From JBCDJI01 sp964351865 (GTDB lineage: Bacteria > Verrucomicrobiota > Verrucomicrobiia > Methylacidiphilales > JBCBYL01): 64,000 bases of DNA. The number at the start of each line of letters is the position of its first letter. Positions within the stretch are counted from its first letter, which is position 1. The translations under genes and the position numbers were made by a program. Positions 35,181 through 43,263 of this stretch are shown here, piece after piece. The notes beneath the pieces are model-generated. The model had not been told where the DNA came from, ran no database searches, and worked only from the letters and a program-made list of their open reading frames with translations. The stretch spans positions 1 through 64,000 of the forward strand of contig CAYGPJ010000008.1 of NCBI GenBank assembly GCA_964351865.1, in the 5' to 3' direction.

Positions 35181-35200
35181 CGGGGTTACCCCCACTAGCA
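35181..35200 (-). repeat. Inverted 20-bp copy of the tRNA-Leu anticodon/variable arm
   Basis: CGGGGTTACCCCCACTAGCA is the exact reverse complement of 35105-35124, the 3' side of the anticodon stem plus the variable arm. It lies in the segment between the two direct repeats. If co-transcribed with the tRNA it could pair with it. Confidence 0.9.
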
Positions 35201-35239
35201 AAAAAGTATGGGGGATCCCGACACCCTGTGTGGTCGGGA

Positions 35240-35259
35240 CGACTCCTCTCGACCGTATG
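35240..35259 (+). repeat. 20-bp direct repeat, second copy of the tRNA-Leu 3' end
   Basis: Identical to 35133-35152. It follows a CCCGAC/GTCGGG hairpin (35217-35239) of the type also seen in the dispersed repeats. Sequence beyond it (TTCTTCTTTTT) may be the original tRNA downstream flank with its T-rich end. Confidence 0.9.
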
Positions 35260-35358
35260 TTCTTCTTTTTATTTCACTCAGGAAGAGCACTAATCCCAGA
35301 GGCTGGGATCATCTCTGAGCTTGCATGTCTTCGCCGCTTGCTTACGTTAGTTAGCCTC

Positions 35359-36381
35359 ATGTCAGACGCAAAATTCGATTTAGCTGTTGTAGGCGCCACC
35401 GGTGCGGTGGGGCAGGAAATTTTGGCTGTGCTGGAACGTCGCAATTTTCCGGCAGCCAGCGTGAAGTTGTTGGCCTCTGAGCGGTCGGCAGGAAAGACGA
35501 TCCGTTTTCGAGAGAAAGATCTGACCGTTCAAGCAGTAACCAAAGACTCTTTTGAAGGGGTGGATCTGGCCTTTTTCAGTGCGGGAGCCACGCGGTCGCG
35601 AGAGTTCATACCTCATGCGCTGCGAGCAGGGGCTGTGGTGGTTGACAACTCGTCAGCCTTTCGGATGCAGACCGATGTGCCATTAGTGGTGCCGGAGGTC
35701 AATGCGGCAGACATCGAAGAGCAGCATGGATTGATCGCCAATCCCAATTGTTGTGCCGCTATTCTGGCCGTTGCGGTTTGGCCACTACACCAAAGATATC
35801 ATATTAAACGGATTACGGTATCGACTTACCAGTCGGCCAGCGGTGCGGGTGCGAAAGCTCTGGCGGAATTGCAGCGTCAAATGAAGGAATTGGGTGAGGG
35901 TAAGCAGCCCACCGCCGAGGTATTTCCTTATCCCCTGGCGGGAAATGTCTTCTCGCATAATACGCCGGTAGCGCGCAACGGTTACAACGACGAAGAAAAT
36001 AAACTGGCGCAGGAAATTCGTAAGATCTTTCATGAACCAGAAATGGAGATTATTCCTACCTGTATTCGCGTCCCGGTGCCACGTGCACATTCTGAGTCTA
36101 TTGTGATTGATACCGAATTACCTGTTTCGACGGCTGAAGCTCGGGAAATTTTAGCCGCTTCAGCCGGCATTAAAATTGTCGATGATATCGAAAATGGTCA
36201 CTTCCCGATGCCGATGGAAGCCACAGGTGATCTGGATGTCCATGTCGGCCGTATTCGCGGCGCCAGCACGCATTCGCTGGCACTGTTTGTGAGTGGAGAT
36301 CAGTTATTGAAGGGCGCCGCATGGAACGCGGTTCAGATTGGCGAGTACCTCGTGAATGAATCCAGACTGACGGCAGTGTGA
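35359..36381 (+). CDS. asd: Aspartate-semialdehyde dehydrogenase
   Basis: NADPH-dependent enzyme reducing aspartyl phosphate to the semialdehyde, for lysine/diaminopimelate, threonine and methionine. The 340 residues start DLAVVGATGAVGQEIL (nucleotide loop). DNSSAFRM is at about 96-103. The active-site cysteine is Cys131 in IANPNCCAAI, and VPRAHSESI holds the catalytic histidine region. The ATG at 35359 is chosen. The open frame runs back into tRNA-Leu, but that part encodes repeat and tRNA sequence. An ATCCCA/TGGGAT hairpin (35293-35309) lies in the leader. Confidence 0.95.
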   Translation: MSDAKFDLAVVGATGAVGQEILAVLERRNFPAASVKLLASERSAGKTIRFREKDLTVQAVTKDSFEGVDLAFFSAGATRSREFIPHALRAGAVVVDNSSAFRMQTDVPLVVPEVNAADIEEQHGLIANPNCCAAILAVAVWPLHQRYHIKRITVSTYQSASGAGAKALAELQRQMKELGEGKQPTAEVFPYPLAGNVFSHNTPVARNGYNDEENKLAQEIRKIFHEPEMEIIPTCIRVPVPRAHSESIVIDTELPVSTAEAREILAASAGIKIVDDIENGHFPMPMEATGDLDVHVGRIRGASTHSLALFVSGDQLLKGAAWNAVQIGEYLVNESRLTAV

Positions 36382-36393
36382 TCTGCCGTTAAG

Positions 36394-36451
36394 AAGCTGC
36401 CGAGATGCAATCTCGGCCTACAGTTCCCGCCACATCTCTTGGCATAGACTA
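36394..36451. repeat. Right half of a CTAG element (partial copy)
   Basis: It contains the hairpin GCCGAGAT/ATCTCGGC, then CCTACAGTTCCCGCC and a diverged terminal repeat ending in GACTAC. The left terminal repeat and the CTAG are missing. It lies 13 bases past the asd stop. The rest of the gap to 36533 shows no gene. Confidence 0.7.
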
Positions 36452-36533
36452 CCGGCTCGAAATGTGGGGTATTGAAAATTTGAGGTGGCTTGGGAATTGG
36501 AGACTAAGTTTTGAAGTTCAGTAGAACGCAGCT

Positions 36534-36698
36534 CTACTGAACGATTCCACCTAGCACGCCTTTACCTTCCCAGTCCGCTGGACGATTCCAAGGTGTCTGA
36601 GAAATTTTTTCGCGCTCGGATTTCTTTTCAGAGGAAGCACATCCGGTGGTGAAAAGCACACCGGCACTGACGAGTAAAGATAGGCAAAGTAACCGCAT
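36534..36698 (-). CDS. Small lipoprotein, 54 residues
   Basis: ATG at 36698, TAG at 36536-36534. It begins MRLLCLSLLVSAGVLFTTGC, a lipoprotein signal peptide with the lipobox at TTGC, so Cys20 would be acylated. The mature 35 residues are charged and then end TPWNRPADWEGKGVLGGIVQ. I have the impression that short lipoproteins with a PWN..P..WE tail recur in related bacteria, but could not check. It lies 12 bases downstream of the coiled-coil gene on the same strand, so it is probably co-transcribed. Confidence 0.7.
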   Translation of the reverse strand: MRLLCLSLLVSAGVLFTTGCASSEKKSEREKISQTPWNRPADWEGKGVLGGIVQ

Positions 36699-36710
36699 GA
36701 CTATGATTTA

Positions 36711-37544
36711 TCAGAATAAAACCTGATCGCCAACTTGAATTTCACCTTTTGACCATTCAGGCAGGATGTCAGCGATGGCGGTTTCCGCATCGACGGAGAC
36801 CGTGCGAACCTTGCCGACGAGAGAATCACCACGATAGACAGTCAAATCTACACCTTCAACCAGTTGGTTCTGTTCACCTACATCCAGCACGACGAAGTTC
36901 CATGCTTTGTTGAGGGCGACCACTTTGCCGCTGAGTTCGAGTGGTGCGGCTTTAGCTTCACGCAGGCGGTCCAGTTTTTTGAAATCTTCAACCTGTGCGG
37001 TTCGCTGCATCAAGGTATCTTCGATCAGCTTCTTCTCAGATTCGAGCACTTCCAGTTTTTCTTTTACTTGAGAAGTTTCGGCCAAGACGGTGGCCAGATC
37101 ACGACCTCCCAATTGGTCTTTTACTTTGGCCAGTTCTTCGGAAGAGTTCTTGAGTTCTTCTTGGGCTTGAGTCAGCGCCGAGGATTTTTCTTCCAATGAT
37201 TTTTTGGTGGAAGTGACTTCAGTGGTGAGTTGAGAAACTTTGGCTTGAGCATCGGAGAGGCCGGTTTTGGCTTCGGCCAATGAAGCGTTCGCCGTGTTCA
37301 GTTCTTCAACGGTCTTGGAGTAGGTTTCGTTGGCTTTTTTAATCGAGGCTGCTGGTTCAGCAGGGTTGGTTAAGAAACTGCCATTGTATTTGACGGCGGA
37401 ATCCTGAGAGCGCAGGGAGGTTTCTACTTGAGCCAGTTGATCGGCGTATCCCGATTTCTTCTGAGCTAAAAAGAATCCGCCTCCAGCGGAAGCTAGCGAC
37501 CCCAAGATCGCTAATACAACAAATGCTTTTCCAATGCCTGACAT
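36711..37544 (-). CDS. Membrane-anchored coiled-coil protein
   Basis: 277 residues. Residues 5-27 form an uncleaved membrane anchor (AFVVLAILGSLASAGGGFFLA). Residues about 60-200 are a long coiled coil rich in Glu, Lys, Ala and Ser, with heptad spacing. The C-terminal 75 residues form a compact beta domain (SGKVVALNKAWNFVVLDVG, LTVYRGDSLVGKVR, DILPEWSKGEIQVGDQVLF) similar in rhythm to domains ending in a hydrophobic strand. It is likely periplasmic. It resembles envelope tethers, but no family is assigned. The small lipoprotein follows it. Confidence 0.72.
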   Translation of the reverse strand: MSGIGKAFVVLAILGSLASAGGGFFLAQKKSGYADQLAQVETSLRSQDSAVKYNGSFLTNPAEPAASIKKANETYSKTVEELNTANASLAEAKTGLSDAQAKVSQLTTEVTSTKKSLEEKSSALTQAQEELKNSSEELAKVKDQLGGRDLATVLAETSQVKEKLEVLESEKKLIEDTLMQRTAQVEDFKKLDRLREAKAAPLELSGKVVALNKAWNFVVLDVGEQNQLVEGVDLTVYRGDSLVGKVRTVSVDAETAIADILPEWSKGEIQVGDQVLF

Positions 37545-37619
37545 GTTCTAGAATAATTACGCAAGTATTTACATATTAACAAGGAAAATGTGACGCTTAT
37601 TAAGGGTAAAAGTAAAAAA

Positions 37620-38069
37620 TTACCATTGAGACTTCTTTTTGACCTCATTCAGCGTCTGCCTAAACTCAGTATCAGTGTTGCTAATTTCACTGAAAAGCCA
37701 CTCTGGGGAGAGGCAAAGGGCGCCTAATGATTCGACGGTTTGTTGCTCTGCCCGGTCAGAAGTCACCACGGTAATACGGGAGGGGTGGCGGTTTTGAGCG
37801 ACGATTTTTTCGATAATGCTGTCGGCGGTAGTTTCCTTGGTGCTGTAGAGGATGGCGATTTTGCCTGGCTCCGGCGGTTGTGGAGTGCCGTGTTTTCCGT
37901 CATAGACCAGTGTGATCAACCACTCTGAAGTATCCTGAAAATTCTGCAGCAGTTGGCTGAGCCGTTCACGCGCCAGCGATTGGTTGGCCTGGTGCATTTG
38001 GCGCCATTCGTCGACCTGGAACAATACACTGTGCCCATCGACGAGCAGATATTTTATGGACTGCGACAT
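37620..38069 (-). CDS. NYN-domain RNA-binding protein, YacP/Rae1-like
   Basis: 149 residues of the PIN-like NYN fold. It begins LLVDGHSVLFQVDEWR, with the first acidic residue in LVDGH. Later come LVYDGKHG (second), STKETTADSIIEKIVAQN (the conserved TADS motif) and VVTSDRAEQQTVESLGA (third). This matches YacP-family proteins, some of which (Rae1 of Bacillus) cleave mRNA on the ribosome. It is divergent from the phosphodiesterase gene at 38130. The exact target is unknown. Confidence 0.82.
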   Translation of the reverse strand: MSQSIKYLLVDGHSVLFQVDEWRQMHQANQSLARERLSQLLQNFQDTSEWLITLVYDGKHGTPQPPEPGKIAILYSTKETTADSIIEKIVAQNRHPSRITVVTSDRAEQQTVESLGALCLSPEWLFSEISNTDTEFRQTLNEVKKKSQW

Positions 38070-38129
38070 AACGGTTTACGGATAGATCAGTGAGCTTGGA
38101 TGTCACGTCGAATTAGGTAGTCTATCGAG

Positions 38130-38567
38130 GTGAAAATAGGCGTCATTTCAGATACACATGATGAACTACCTGCGCAGGTTATCCGAGCGATGCGCGGGGT
38201 GGATGAAATCTGGCATCTGGGAGATGTTTGTCATTCACGTGTGCTGTCCGCATTGGAAGCGTTAGAGGTTCCGCTGCATGTGGTTGCGGGAAACTGCGAT
38301 GCGCGGGGGCTTTGGCCGGAAACGTTGACTTTGGAGCGAGTCGGACTGATTTTTTTTGTCATTCACATTCCCCTGTATCGGGCTCCCGCCGGCGTGGATG
38401 TATTGTTGCATGGGCATACCCATGTGCCGCGTGATGAGATGATCGATGGCTGCCGCTTTCTCAATCCCGGAGCGGTTGGGGGCGCAGATAAAGGTTCGCC
38501 CCATGGGTTGGCGATCATGGAGTTACAGGCAGGGGGAAGGCTGGATTGGCAGCAAAGGCCCTTGTAG
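38130..38567 (+). CDS. YfcE/MJ0936-family metallophosphodiesterase
   Basis: 145-residue two-metal phosphodiesterase. The motifs are in order: IGVISDTHDE (metal ligands Asp and His), IWHLGDVCH, AGNCDARG, LLHGHTHVPR and NPGAVG. There is no signal peptide. The start is GTG at 38130, embedded in GAGGTGAAAATAGG. YfcE-type enzymes hydrolyse phosphodiesters such as bis-pNPP; the physiological substrate is unknown. Its end is five bases from the convergent glycosyltransferase stop. Confidence 0.85.
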   Translation: MKIGVISDTHDELPAQVIRAMRGVDEIWHLGDVCHSRVLSALEALEVPLHVVAGNCDARGLWPETLTLERVGLIFFVIHIPLYRAPAGVDVLLHGHTHVPRDEMIDGCRFLNPGAVGGADKGSPHGLAIMELQAGGRLDWQQRPL

Positions 38568-38571
38568 GAAA

Positions 38572-39678
38572 CTATTGACTTAGGAAGCGTTGGTAAATGG
38601 CTTCGGTGGCTTCACACATACGATCGAGGCTGTGATGATTCCGGGCGAAGCTTAGCGCCTGATGGCTCAGGTTTTTGCGCAGATCTGGATTTTCCGCTAA
38701 CTGCTTTATCGCTTGTCCCAAGGCAGCAGCGTCTTTGGGTGCCACCAGCAGTCCGGTGTCACCGTCACGAATGACTTCCGGAATGCCACCAGCCGTGGTG
38801 CCGATGACTGGGGTGCCGGAGGCTTGCGCCTGCAGTACGATTTGTGGAATGCCCTCATGGGCGTAGGAGGGGAGCACCATGATGTCCAATGCAGCCAAAA
38901 TCTCCGGAACGTCATCGCGGTGTCCGATCAATTCAACGACATCGCTGAGTTCCAGCTCCTTAATCCATGATTCAATCAGTTGCCGCATCGGGCCTTCGCC
39001 TGCGATCAGAAAGTGAGCTGTCGGCAGCGACTGCTTCACTTGAGCGATGGCTTCCAAAAAAATGCGGTGGCCTTTCCAGCTACGCAGCACGGTCACCATG
39101 CCAATCAATAAATTTGCCTGTTCGGGGAGAAATTCAGAACGACAGTGGTCGCGGGAGTGTTGAGTCGCGGCATATTTTTCCAGATCGATGCCGGTCGGAA
39201 TGCAACTGACCCGATCGGGTTTCAGTGAGAGCTGTTGAGTCAGCTTGTCTACAATCAACTGGCTGGTGGTAGTGACGCAGTCGGGAATGGTGCCGAATCC
39301 GAACCGGCTGACCACTTTATTCGGGTAATCCACGTCAATATGCCGAGTGCGAATCACCAGCGGCACTCCGGCCAGTTGCGCGGCGATACCACAGATGTAG
39401 CCGTCGCGTGAACTGTGGGTATTCACGACCTCGACCTGTCGTTGTTGGAAAAAGCGGCGCAGCTTGAGGATAGAAATCGGGTATTTCAGACGATCGGAGG
39501 ACATGGGTTCCACTTGGAATCCGGCAGCCTGTGCTTTAGCGAAGATAACACTGTGCGGTTGGGCTACTAGCAGCATCTTGTGCCCGCGCTGGCGCATGGC
39601 CTTCATTTCTTCAAAGACACGGATTTCCTGCCCTCCCCAGCCGAGAGATGCTTCGGTATGTGCCACTATTCTGCCCAT
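38572..39678 (-). CDS. Glycosyltransferase family 4
   Basis: 368 residues of the GT-B fold. The N-terminal acceptor domain starts VAHTEASLGWGGQEIRVFEE (the GGxE motif). The C-terminal nucleotide-sugar domain has VSCIPTGIDLEKY, LLIGMVTVLRSWKGHRIF, the EGMPQ-like EGIPQIVLQAQASGTPVIGT, and GGIPEVIRDGDTGLLV. It probably adds a sugar to a surface glycan at the cytoplasmic face. It is divergent from the GT9 gene, first of the surface-polysaccharide cluster 38572-44241. Confidence 0.9.
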   Translation of the reverse strand: MGRIVAHTEASLGWGGQEIRVFEEMKAMRQRGHKMLLVAQPHSVIFAKAQAAGFQVEPMSSDRLKYPISILKLRRFFQQRQVEVVNTHSSRDGYICGIAAQLAGVPLVIRTRHIDVDYPNKVVSRFGFGTIPDCVTTTSQLIVDKLTQQLSLKPDRVSCIPTGIDLEKYAATQHSRDHCRSEFLPEQANLLIGMVTVLRSWKGHRIFLEAIAQVKQSLPTAHFLIAGEGPMRQLIESWIKELELSDVVELIGHRDDVPEILAALDIMVLPSYAHEGIPQIVLQAQASGTPVIGTTAGGIPEVIRDGDTGLLVAPKDAAALGQAIKQLAENPDLRKNLSHQALSFARNHHSLDRMCEATEAIYQRFLSQ

Positions 39679-39771
39679 AAAGATGGGAGCATAGTCAGGA
39701 TTTCATCCGATACAATTGACAATTCCGTTGTTTTTTATGCAGCACATGGCAGAACGGCTTGCTGCATCGTT

Positions 39772-40803
39772 GTGAGAATTTTACTGATCAAACTCAAACA
39801 CATCGGAGACAGCTTGTTGCTGACGGCAACGACGCGTGCCATCCGTGGACAATATCCGGATGCTGAAATTTCTGTGCTGGTTCGGGCCGGGTGCGAGGGG
39901 ATATTGGCGGGAGCGGAATCGATTGACCACGTCTATACATCTGTAGCTCCTGAATCCGCCAACCGTAACCTGGCTTGTCATCTGGCGGAGTTCAAAAGAA
40001 TCTGGCAGCTGCGGCGTGAACGCTTTGATGTCATCTATGAACTGACGCGGGGGGATCGCGGGCGCTGGTGGGCCTTGGCGTTGCGGGGGAGATGTAAAAC
40101 GACATTCAAGATGAAATCCGGGCGCATATTCTGGAAACGGATATTCAGCGACCTGCTGCCGGCACCATCGCCGTATCAACATGCGGTATTACAGGACTAC
40201 GCGCTTATTTCAGAAACCTTGGCGATGCAGGCAGTGGAGCCCGGTGCGCTGGAGTTCAGTCGTGAGCGGGCGGATCTATCCTATCCGATGGATGAGGGGG
40301 CGGTATTGATTCATCCGGCGACACGCTGGAAACGGAAACAGTGGCCGGAGGCAAATTGGAAGGAACTGATCTCGGTGCTGGTTGCTCGGGGAGAACATGT
40401 CGTGTTGAGTTCCGGGCCGGATCCCGACGAGGTGCGATTGTGTGAGCGACTGGTGGAAAATTATTCTCCTGATCAGGTCGTGTTTACCGGAGGATCATTA
40501 TCCTGGTCCCAACTTGCGGGCGTGTTGTACCGTTCTCGACTTTTCATCGGAGTGGATACCGCAGCGATGCATCTGGCTGCTGCCTGTGGGATTCCCACCA
40601 TAGCTCTGTTTCTCCCGTGGATCGCACCGATGTGGCATCCTTGGCAGGTCGAGCATCAAGCGGTCTATGCTGACGGGTTTCCGACGCAGGCCAGTGCTGA
40701 GTTGAATGAACTGGCGAAAGCGGTGGCGGCTATGGAGGCGATCCGACCCGAGCAGGTAATGAGTGCGGTTGAGCAGATGGTGGCCAGCGGGGAAAATACC
40801 TGA
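39772..40803 (+). CDS. Glycosyltransferase family 9 (heptosyltransferase-like)
   Basis: 343 residues. It starts VRILLIKLKHIGDSLLLTAT, the typical GT9 opening. The C-terminal half shows LIHPATRWKRKQWPEANWKE, the LSSGPDPDE strand, LFIGVDTAAMHLAAACGIPT (ADP-heptose site) and ALFLPWIAPMWHPW. LPS core assembly is the usual role. The start is GTG at 39772. The frame is open 192 bases upstream, but that stretch overlaps the divergent GT4 gene and lacks family sequence. It is divergent from the GT4 gene with about 93 bases between. Confidence 0.9.
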   Translation: MRILLIKLKHIGDSLLLTATTRAIRGQYPDAEISVLVRAGCEGILAGAESIDHVYTSVAPESANRNLACHLAEFKRIWQLRRERFDVIYELTRGDRGRWWALALRGRCKTTFKMKSGRIFWKRIFSDLLPAPSPYQHAVLQDYALISETLAMQAVEPGALEFSRERADLSYPMDEGAVLIHPATRWKRKQWPEANWKELISVLVARGEHVVLSSGPDPDEVRLCERLVENYSPDQVVFTGGSLSWSQLAGVLYRSRLFIGVDTAAMHLAAACGIPTIALFLPWIAPMWHPWQVEHQAVYADGFPTQASAELNELAKAVAAMEAIRPEQVMSAVEQMVASGENT

Positions 40804-40864
40804 GTAGCTGTCTGCGGCAGGCAGAGGCGCATGTATAGCATTATCTCCTACGTGGTCGGGAGCC

Positions 40865-41581
40865 CTACCGGTTTCTCCGAGAGAACAGTGCATTGCTCCA
40901 CATCAGGTGGCCTGCTGCCGAGCGTCTACCGTCATAGAGTGCCAGTAGTTGATAGTCATGGTGTCTCAAAAACGCGCACAGATCCTCAAAATACGCCTGA
41001 CCTGTATACAATGGAGTGAATAAGACTTCACTGTAGATCACACCGATTCGACCGCTGGACAGCAGGTCCTCAGCTCCTTTGAGAATTTCCAGTTCAAACC
41101 CCTGGCAATCCATTTTTAACAGGTCAATGCGATCAATTTTTCGCTCCGAGGTGAAACAGTCTAACGTTTGTTGTTCAACGGTGACCGATGACTGCTTCTG
41201 TTCCGATTCTGATGCCTGAGGCGCGTTACTGAGGAGGGAATTAGTGGCGGAATCATCATTGATGAAAAAGGTGGAGGTGCCGTTCTGATTTCCCAGCGCC
41301 AACTGATGGAGGTGCACGTTGCTTTTAGATCCCCATGCGCTTTTGAGAGTTTCAAATGTGGAGGGAAAGGGTTCAAAGGAATGAAAGGTGGAGTGTGTGA
41401 AAAGGGGATGCATTTCCTCCAGCGTCTGCCCCTCGTTAGCCCCGCAGTCGAAGATGCACCACTCGCGGTCGGGCGGGAGTAAACGCGGGATGTCCTGTCG
41501 CCAAGCGTCGCCCCAGCCAGGACGCTTCAGGATTGAGCCGAGTGGTCGGAGGGCGATGTTGATAAAGTCTCGGAGTTTCAC
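40865..41581 (-). CDS. FkbM-family methyltransferase
   Basis: 238 residues. The FkbM pattern is clear: WCIFDCGANEGQTLEEM (SAM loop), HSFEPFPSTFETLK, LHQLALGNQNGTSTFF, and IDLLKMDCQGFELEILKGA. These O-methyltransferases modify sugars or polyketides; in this glycan cluster a sugar acceptor is likely (inference). The start is GTG at 41581. It converges with the GT9 gene and diverges from the next gene. Confidence 0.87.
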   Translation of the reverse strand: MKLRDFINIALRPLGSILKRPGWGDAWRQDIPRLLPPDREWCIFDCGANEGQTLEEMHPLFTHSTFHSFEPFPSTFETLKSAWGSKSNVHLHQLALGNQNGTSTFFINDDSATNSLLSNAPQASESEQKQSSVTVEQQTLDCFTSERKIDRIDLLKMDCQGFELEILKGAEDLLSSGRIGVIYSEVLFTPLYTGQAYFEDLCAFLRHHDYQLLALYDGRRSAAGHLMWSNALFSRRNR

Positions 41582-41657
41582 GGTGGGTTAGTCTGGATGG
41601 CCTTTTACGCTTGTCAGTCATCAGAGTCTGACACAGCTTCCTTGTTTATTGAGATAA

Positions 41658-42389
41658 ATGAAGACGTCTACAAGAATATTTCAGCGCGTGGTGCATGGTC
41701 TGCTGGGGGAGAAACTGATCGGTGCTATTGACTTCTATTTTCGGCCGGAACTGAAGGACCGCTGGGGCAGCTATCTCAACGGGCAGGAAGGGCGCAAAGC
41801 TATTTTTCTGGACCTCATCAAGAGCTTTGAATTTTCAGCGATTATTGAGACCGGCACATTTCGTGGCAGCACCACGGGTTATTTTCATGAGGCTTCCGGT
41901 CTGCCGGTGTTTTCGGTGGAGACGAGTGGACGCTTTTTTGAGTATGCCCGGCTGCGGCATAAGCAATCTCCGCAGATTCACATTTCATTTGGGGATTCCC
42001 GGCAATATCTGCGGGATTTGATTGCACTCGGGAAAATCGATCCGACCAAGCCGGTGCTGATCTATCTGGACGCGCACTGGTATAATGACCTGCCGTTGAA
42101 GGAGGAACTGGAATTGATTTACCAGGCATGGCCGGAGGCGGTGGTGCTGGTGGATGATTTTGCCGTGCCAGATGACCCGGGATACGGTTTTGATGATTAT
42201 GGAGCCGGTAAGGCATTGACGCTGGAGTTGTTTCAGCAGCAGCCAGTGCCCGGACTTAAAGCGTTTTTCCCATCACTTCCTGCAGCCCAGGAAACGGGGG
42301 CCAGGAAAGGGTGTGTGGTGTTAGCCACATCTGAAGACGCTTATGCCAGACTGGCACGGCTCGACACTTTGGTTCTGCATGAGCTATGA
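41658..42389 (+). CDS. Class I SAM-dependent methyltransferase-like protein
   Basis: 243 residues. IIETGTFRGSTTGYFHEAS (about 56-74) is a SAM-binding motif I variant. FSVETSGRFFEYAR supplies the acidic ribose contact, and VLIYLDAHWYNDLPLKEEL with VVLVDDFAVPDDPGYGFD resembles proteins of the cephalosporin-hydroxylase/Methyltransf_24 group. It is likely to act on a surface glycan. The stop overlaps the next ATG by four bases (ATGA), so the two are coupled. Confidence 0.72.
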   Translation: MKTSTRIFQRVVHGLLGEKLIGAIDFYFRPELKDRWGSYLNGQEGRKAIFLDLIKSFEFSAIIETGTFRGSTTGYFHEASGLPVFSVETSGRFFEYARLRHKQSPQIHISFGDSRQYLRDLIALGKIDPTKPVLIYLDAHWYNDLPLKEELELIYQAWPEAVVLVDDFAVPDDPGYGFDDYGAGKALTLELFQQQPVPGLKAFFPSLPAAQETGARKGCVVLATSEDAYARLARLDTLVLHEL

Positions 42390-43093
42390 ACGAAGCGCAG
42401 GGTCAACAGCGGATGTTCCGATTCAGGCCGTCGGCAGTGACGGGTGAAACCGAATTGCATCCCGGTGAGTGGGAAGCGCTGTGTCAGCAGGTTGCCGCGC
42501 TGGAGGTGGAGGGGCGAATTGTGGAGGTTGGTACCGCGGCCGGCGGCACCATGGTTAAAATTTTGCAGGCACTGCCTGTCGAAGCGCATGCACGAATCAG
42601 CGTAGTCGATACCTTTGCTTACTTCCCGGATCATTTAAACATCTGGAAGGAAAATCTCAAACGACACGGCTTTGATGCTGAGGGGCTTGAGATTCTAAAA
42701 CAATCAAGCACGGATGCTTACCAGACGATGTGGTCACGGGGCGATCGCCTGGCTTTTGTACTGGTGGATGCCGGGCACAAACTTAAGGATGTTATTCGCG
42801 ATGTCCGCTGGCTGGCGCTGCTGGAGCCGGGCGGGGTGGGGGCGTTTCATGATTACAGCGACCGCTTCCCCGGCGTGATGCTGGCGGTGGATACTTTTCT
42901 GAAACGAAACCCTGAATATGAGCGTGGAGCGTTGGAGGGCACCTTGCTTTTTGTGAGGAAGCAAAGTGAGCCCTCTCGTGAGGTGATGCCGGACTGGATC
43001 ATCGGGTGGATGACGTTCCGATCGTTATTGATGCAGTGGAAAAAGAGTCTGCGGAAGCGACTGCCCGGTGGTCAGCCAAACGGCCAAAACTGA
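42386..43093 (+). CDS. Class I SAM-dependent methyltransferase (Methyltransf_24 type)
   Basis: 235 residues. Motif I is RIVEVGTAAGGTMVKIL (about 49-65), followed by ISVVDTFAYFPD (acidic end of strand 2), LAFVLVDAGHKLKDVIRDV and LEPGGVGAFHDY. This is the standard order for Methyltransf_24 proteins. It overlaps the preceding methyltransferase-like gene by four bases. The two may act in sequence or as a pair on the same glycan; substrate unknown. A CTAG repeat element follows its stop by 15 bases. Confidence 0.82.
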   Translation: MNEAQGQQRMFRFRPSAVTGETELHPGEWEALCQQVAALEVEGRIVEVGTAAGGTMVKILQALPVEAHARISVVDTFAYFPDHLNIWKENLKRHGFDAEGLEILKQSSTDAYQTMWSRGDRLAFVLVDAGHKLKDVIRDVRWLALLEPGGVGAFHDYSDRFPGVMLAVDTFLKRNPEYERGALEGTLLFVRKQSEPSREVMPDWIIGWMTFRSLLMQWKKSLRKRLPGGQPNGQN

Positions 43094-43108
43094 ATAGATC
43101 GAGATTCG

Positions 43109-43254
43109 CTAGTAGTCTGTGCCACGTGATATGACGGGTTTAAAATAATGTAGGTCGTCCCGATACAGCAAGTGATCGGGACGACAGTTTAAAAGGGGCC
43201 GAGATGCAATCCCGGCCTACAGTTCCCGCCATATCATGTGGCATGAACTACTAG
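43109..43254. repeat. CTAG palindromic element, copy 3
   Basis: A 146-bp element bounded by CTAG. The left terminal repeat starts CTAGTAGTCTGTGCCACGTG and continues ATATGACGGG. The right one is its inverse with few mismatches, ending GCATGAACTACTAG. The two inner hairpins are GTCGTCCCGAT/ATCGGGACGAC (43154-43185) and GGCCGAGAT/ATCCCGGCC (43197-43217). It lies between the methyltransferase pair and the next glycosyltransferase; its right end abuts the AGAGGTGA ahead of that gene's ATG. Confidence 0.88.
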
Positions 43255-43263
43255 AGGTGACTC

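Noticed and set aside
35293..35309. Possible riboswitch ahead of asd
   Set aside because: Only a single 6-bp hairpin is visible. No lysine or SAM riboswitch core could be recognised.
35104..35358. N-terminal extension of asd into tRNA-Leu
   Set aside because: The extension would translate the tRNA and the duplicated repeat. The family start aligns with the ATG at 35359.
39580..39771. Upstream open stretch ahead of the GT9 gene
   Set aside because: It overlaps the start of the divergent GT4 gene and does not resemble the family. GTG at 39772 begins the conserved VRILLIKLKHIGDS.
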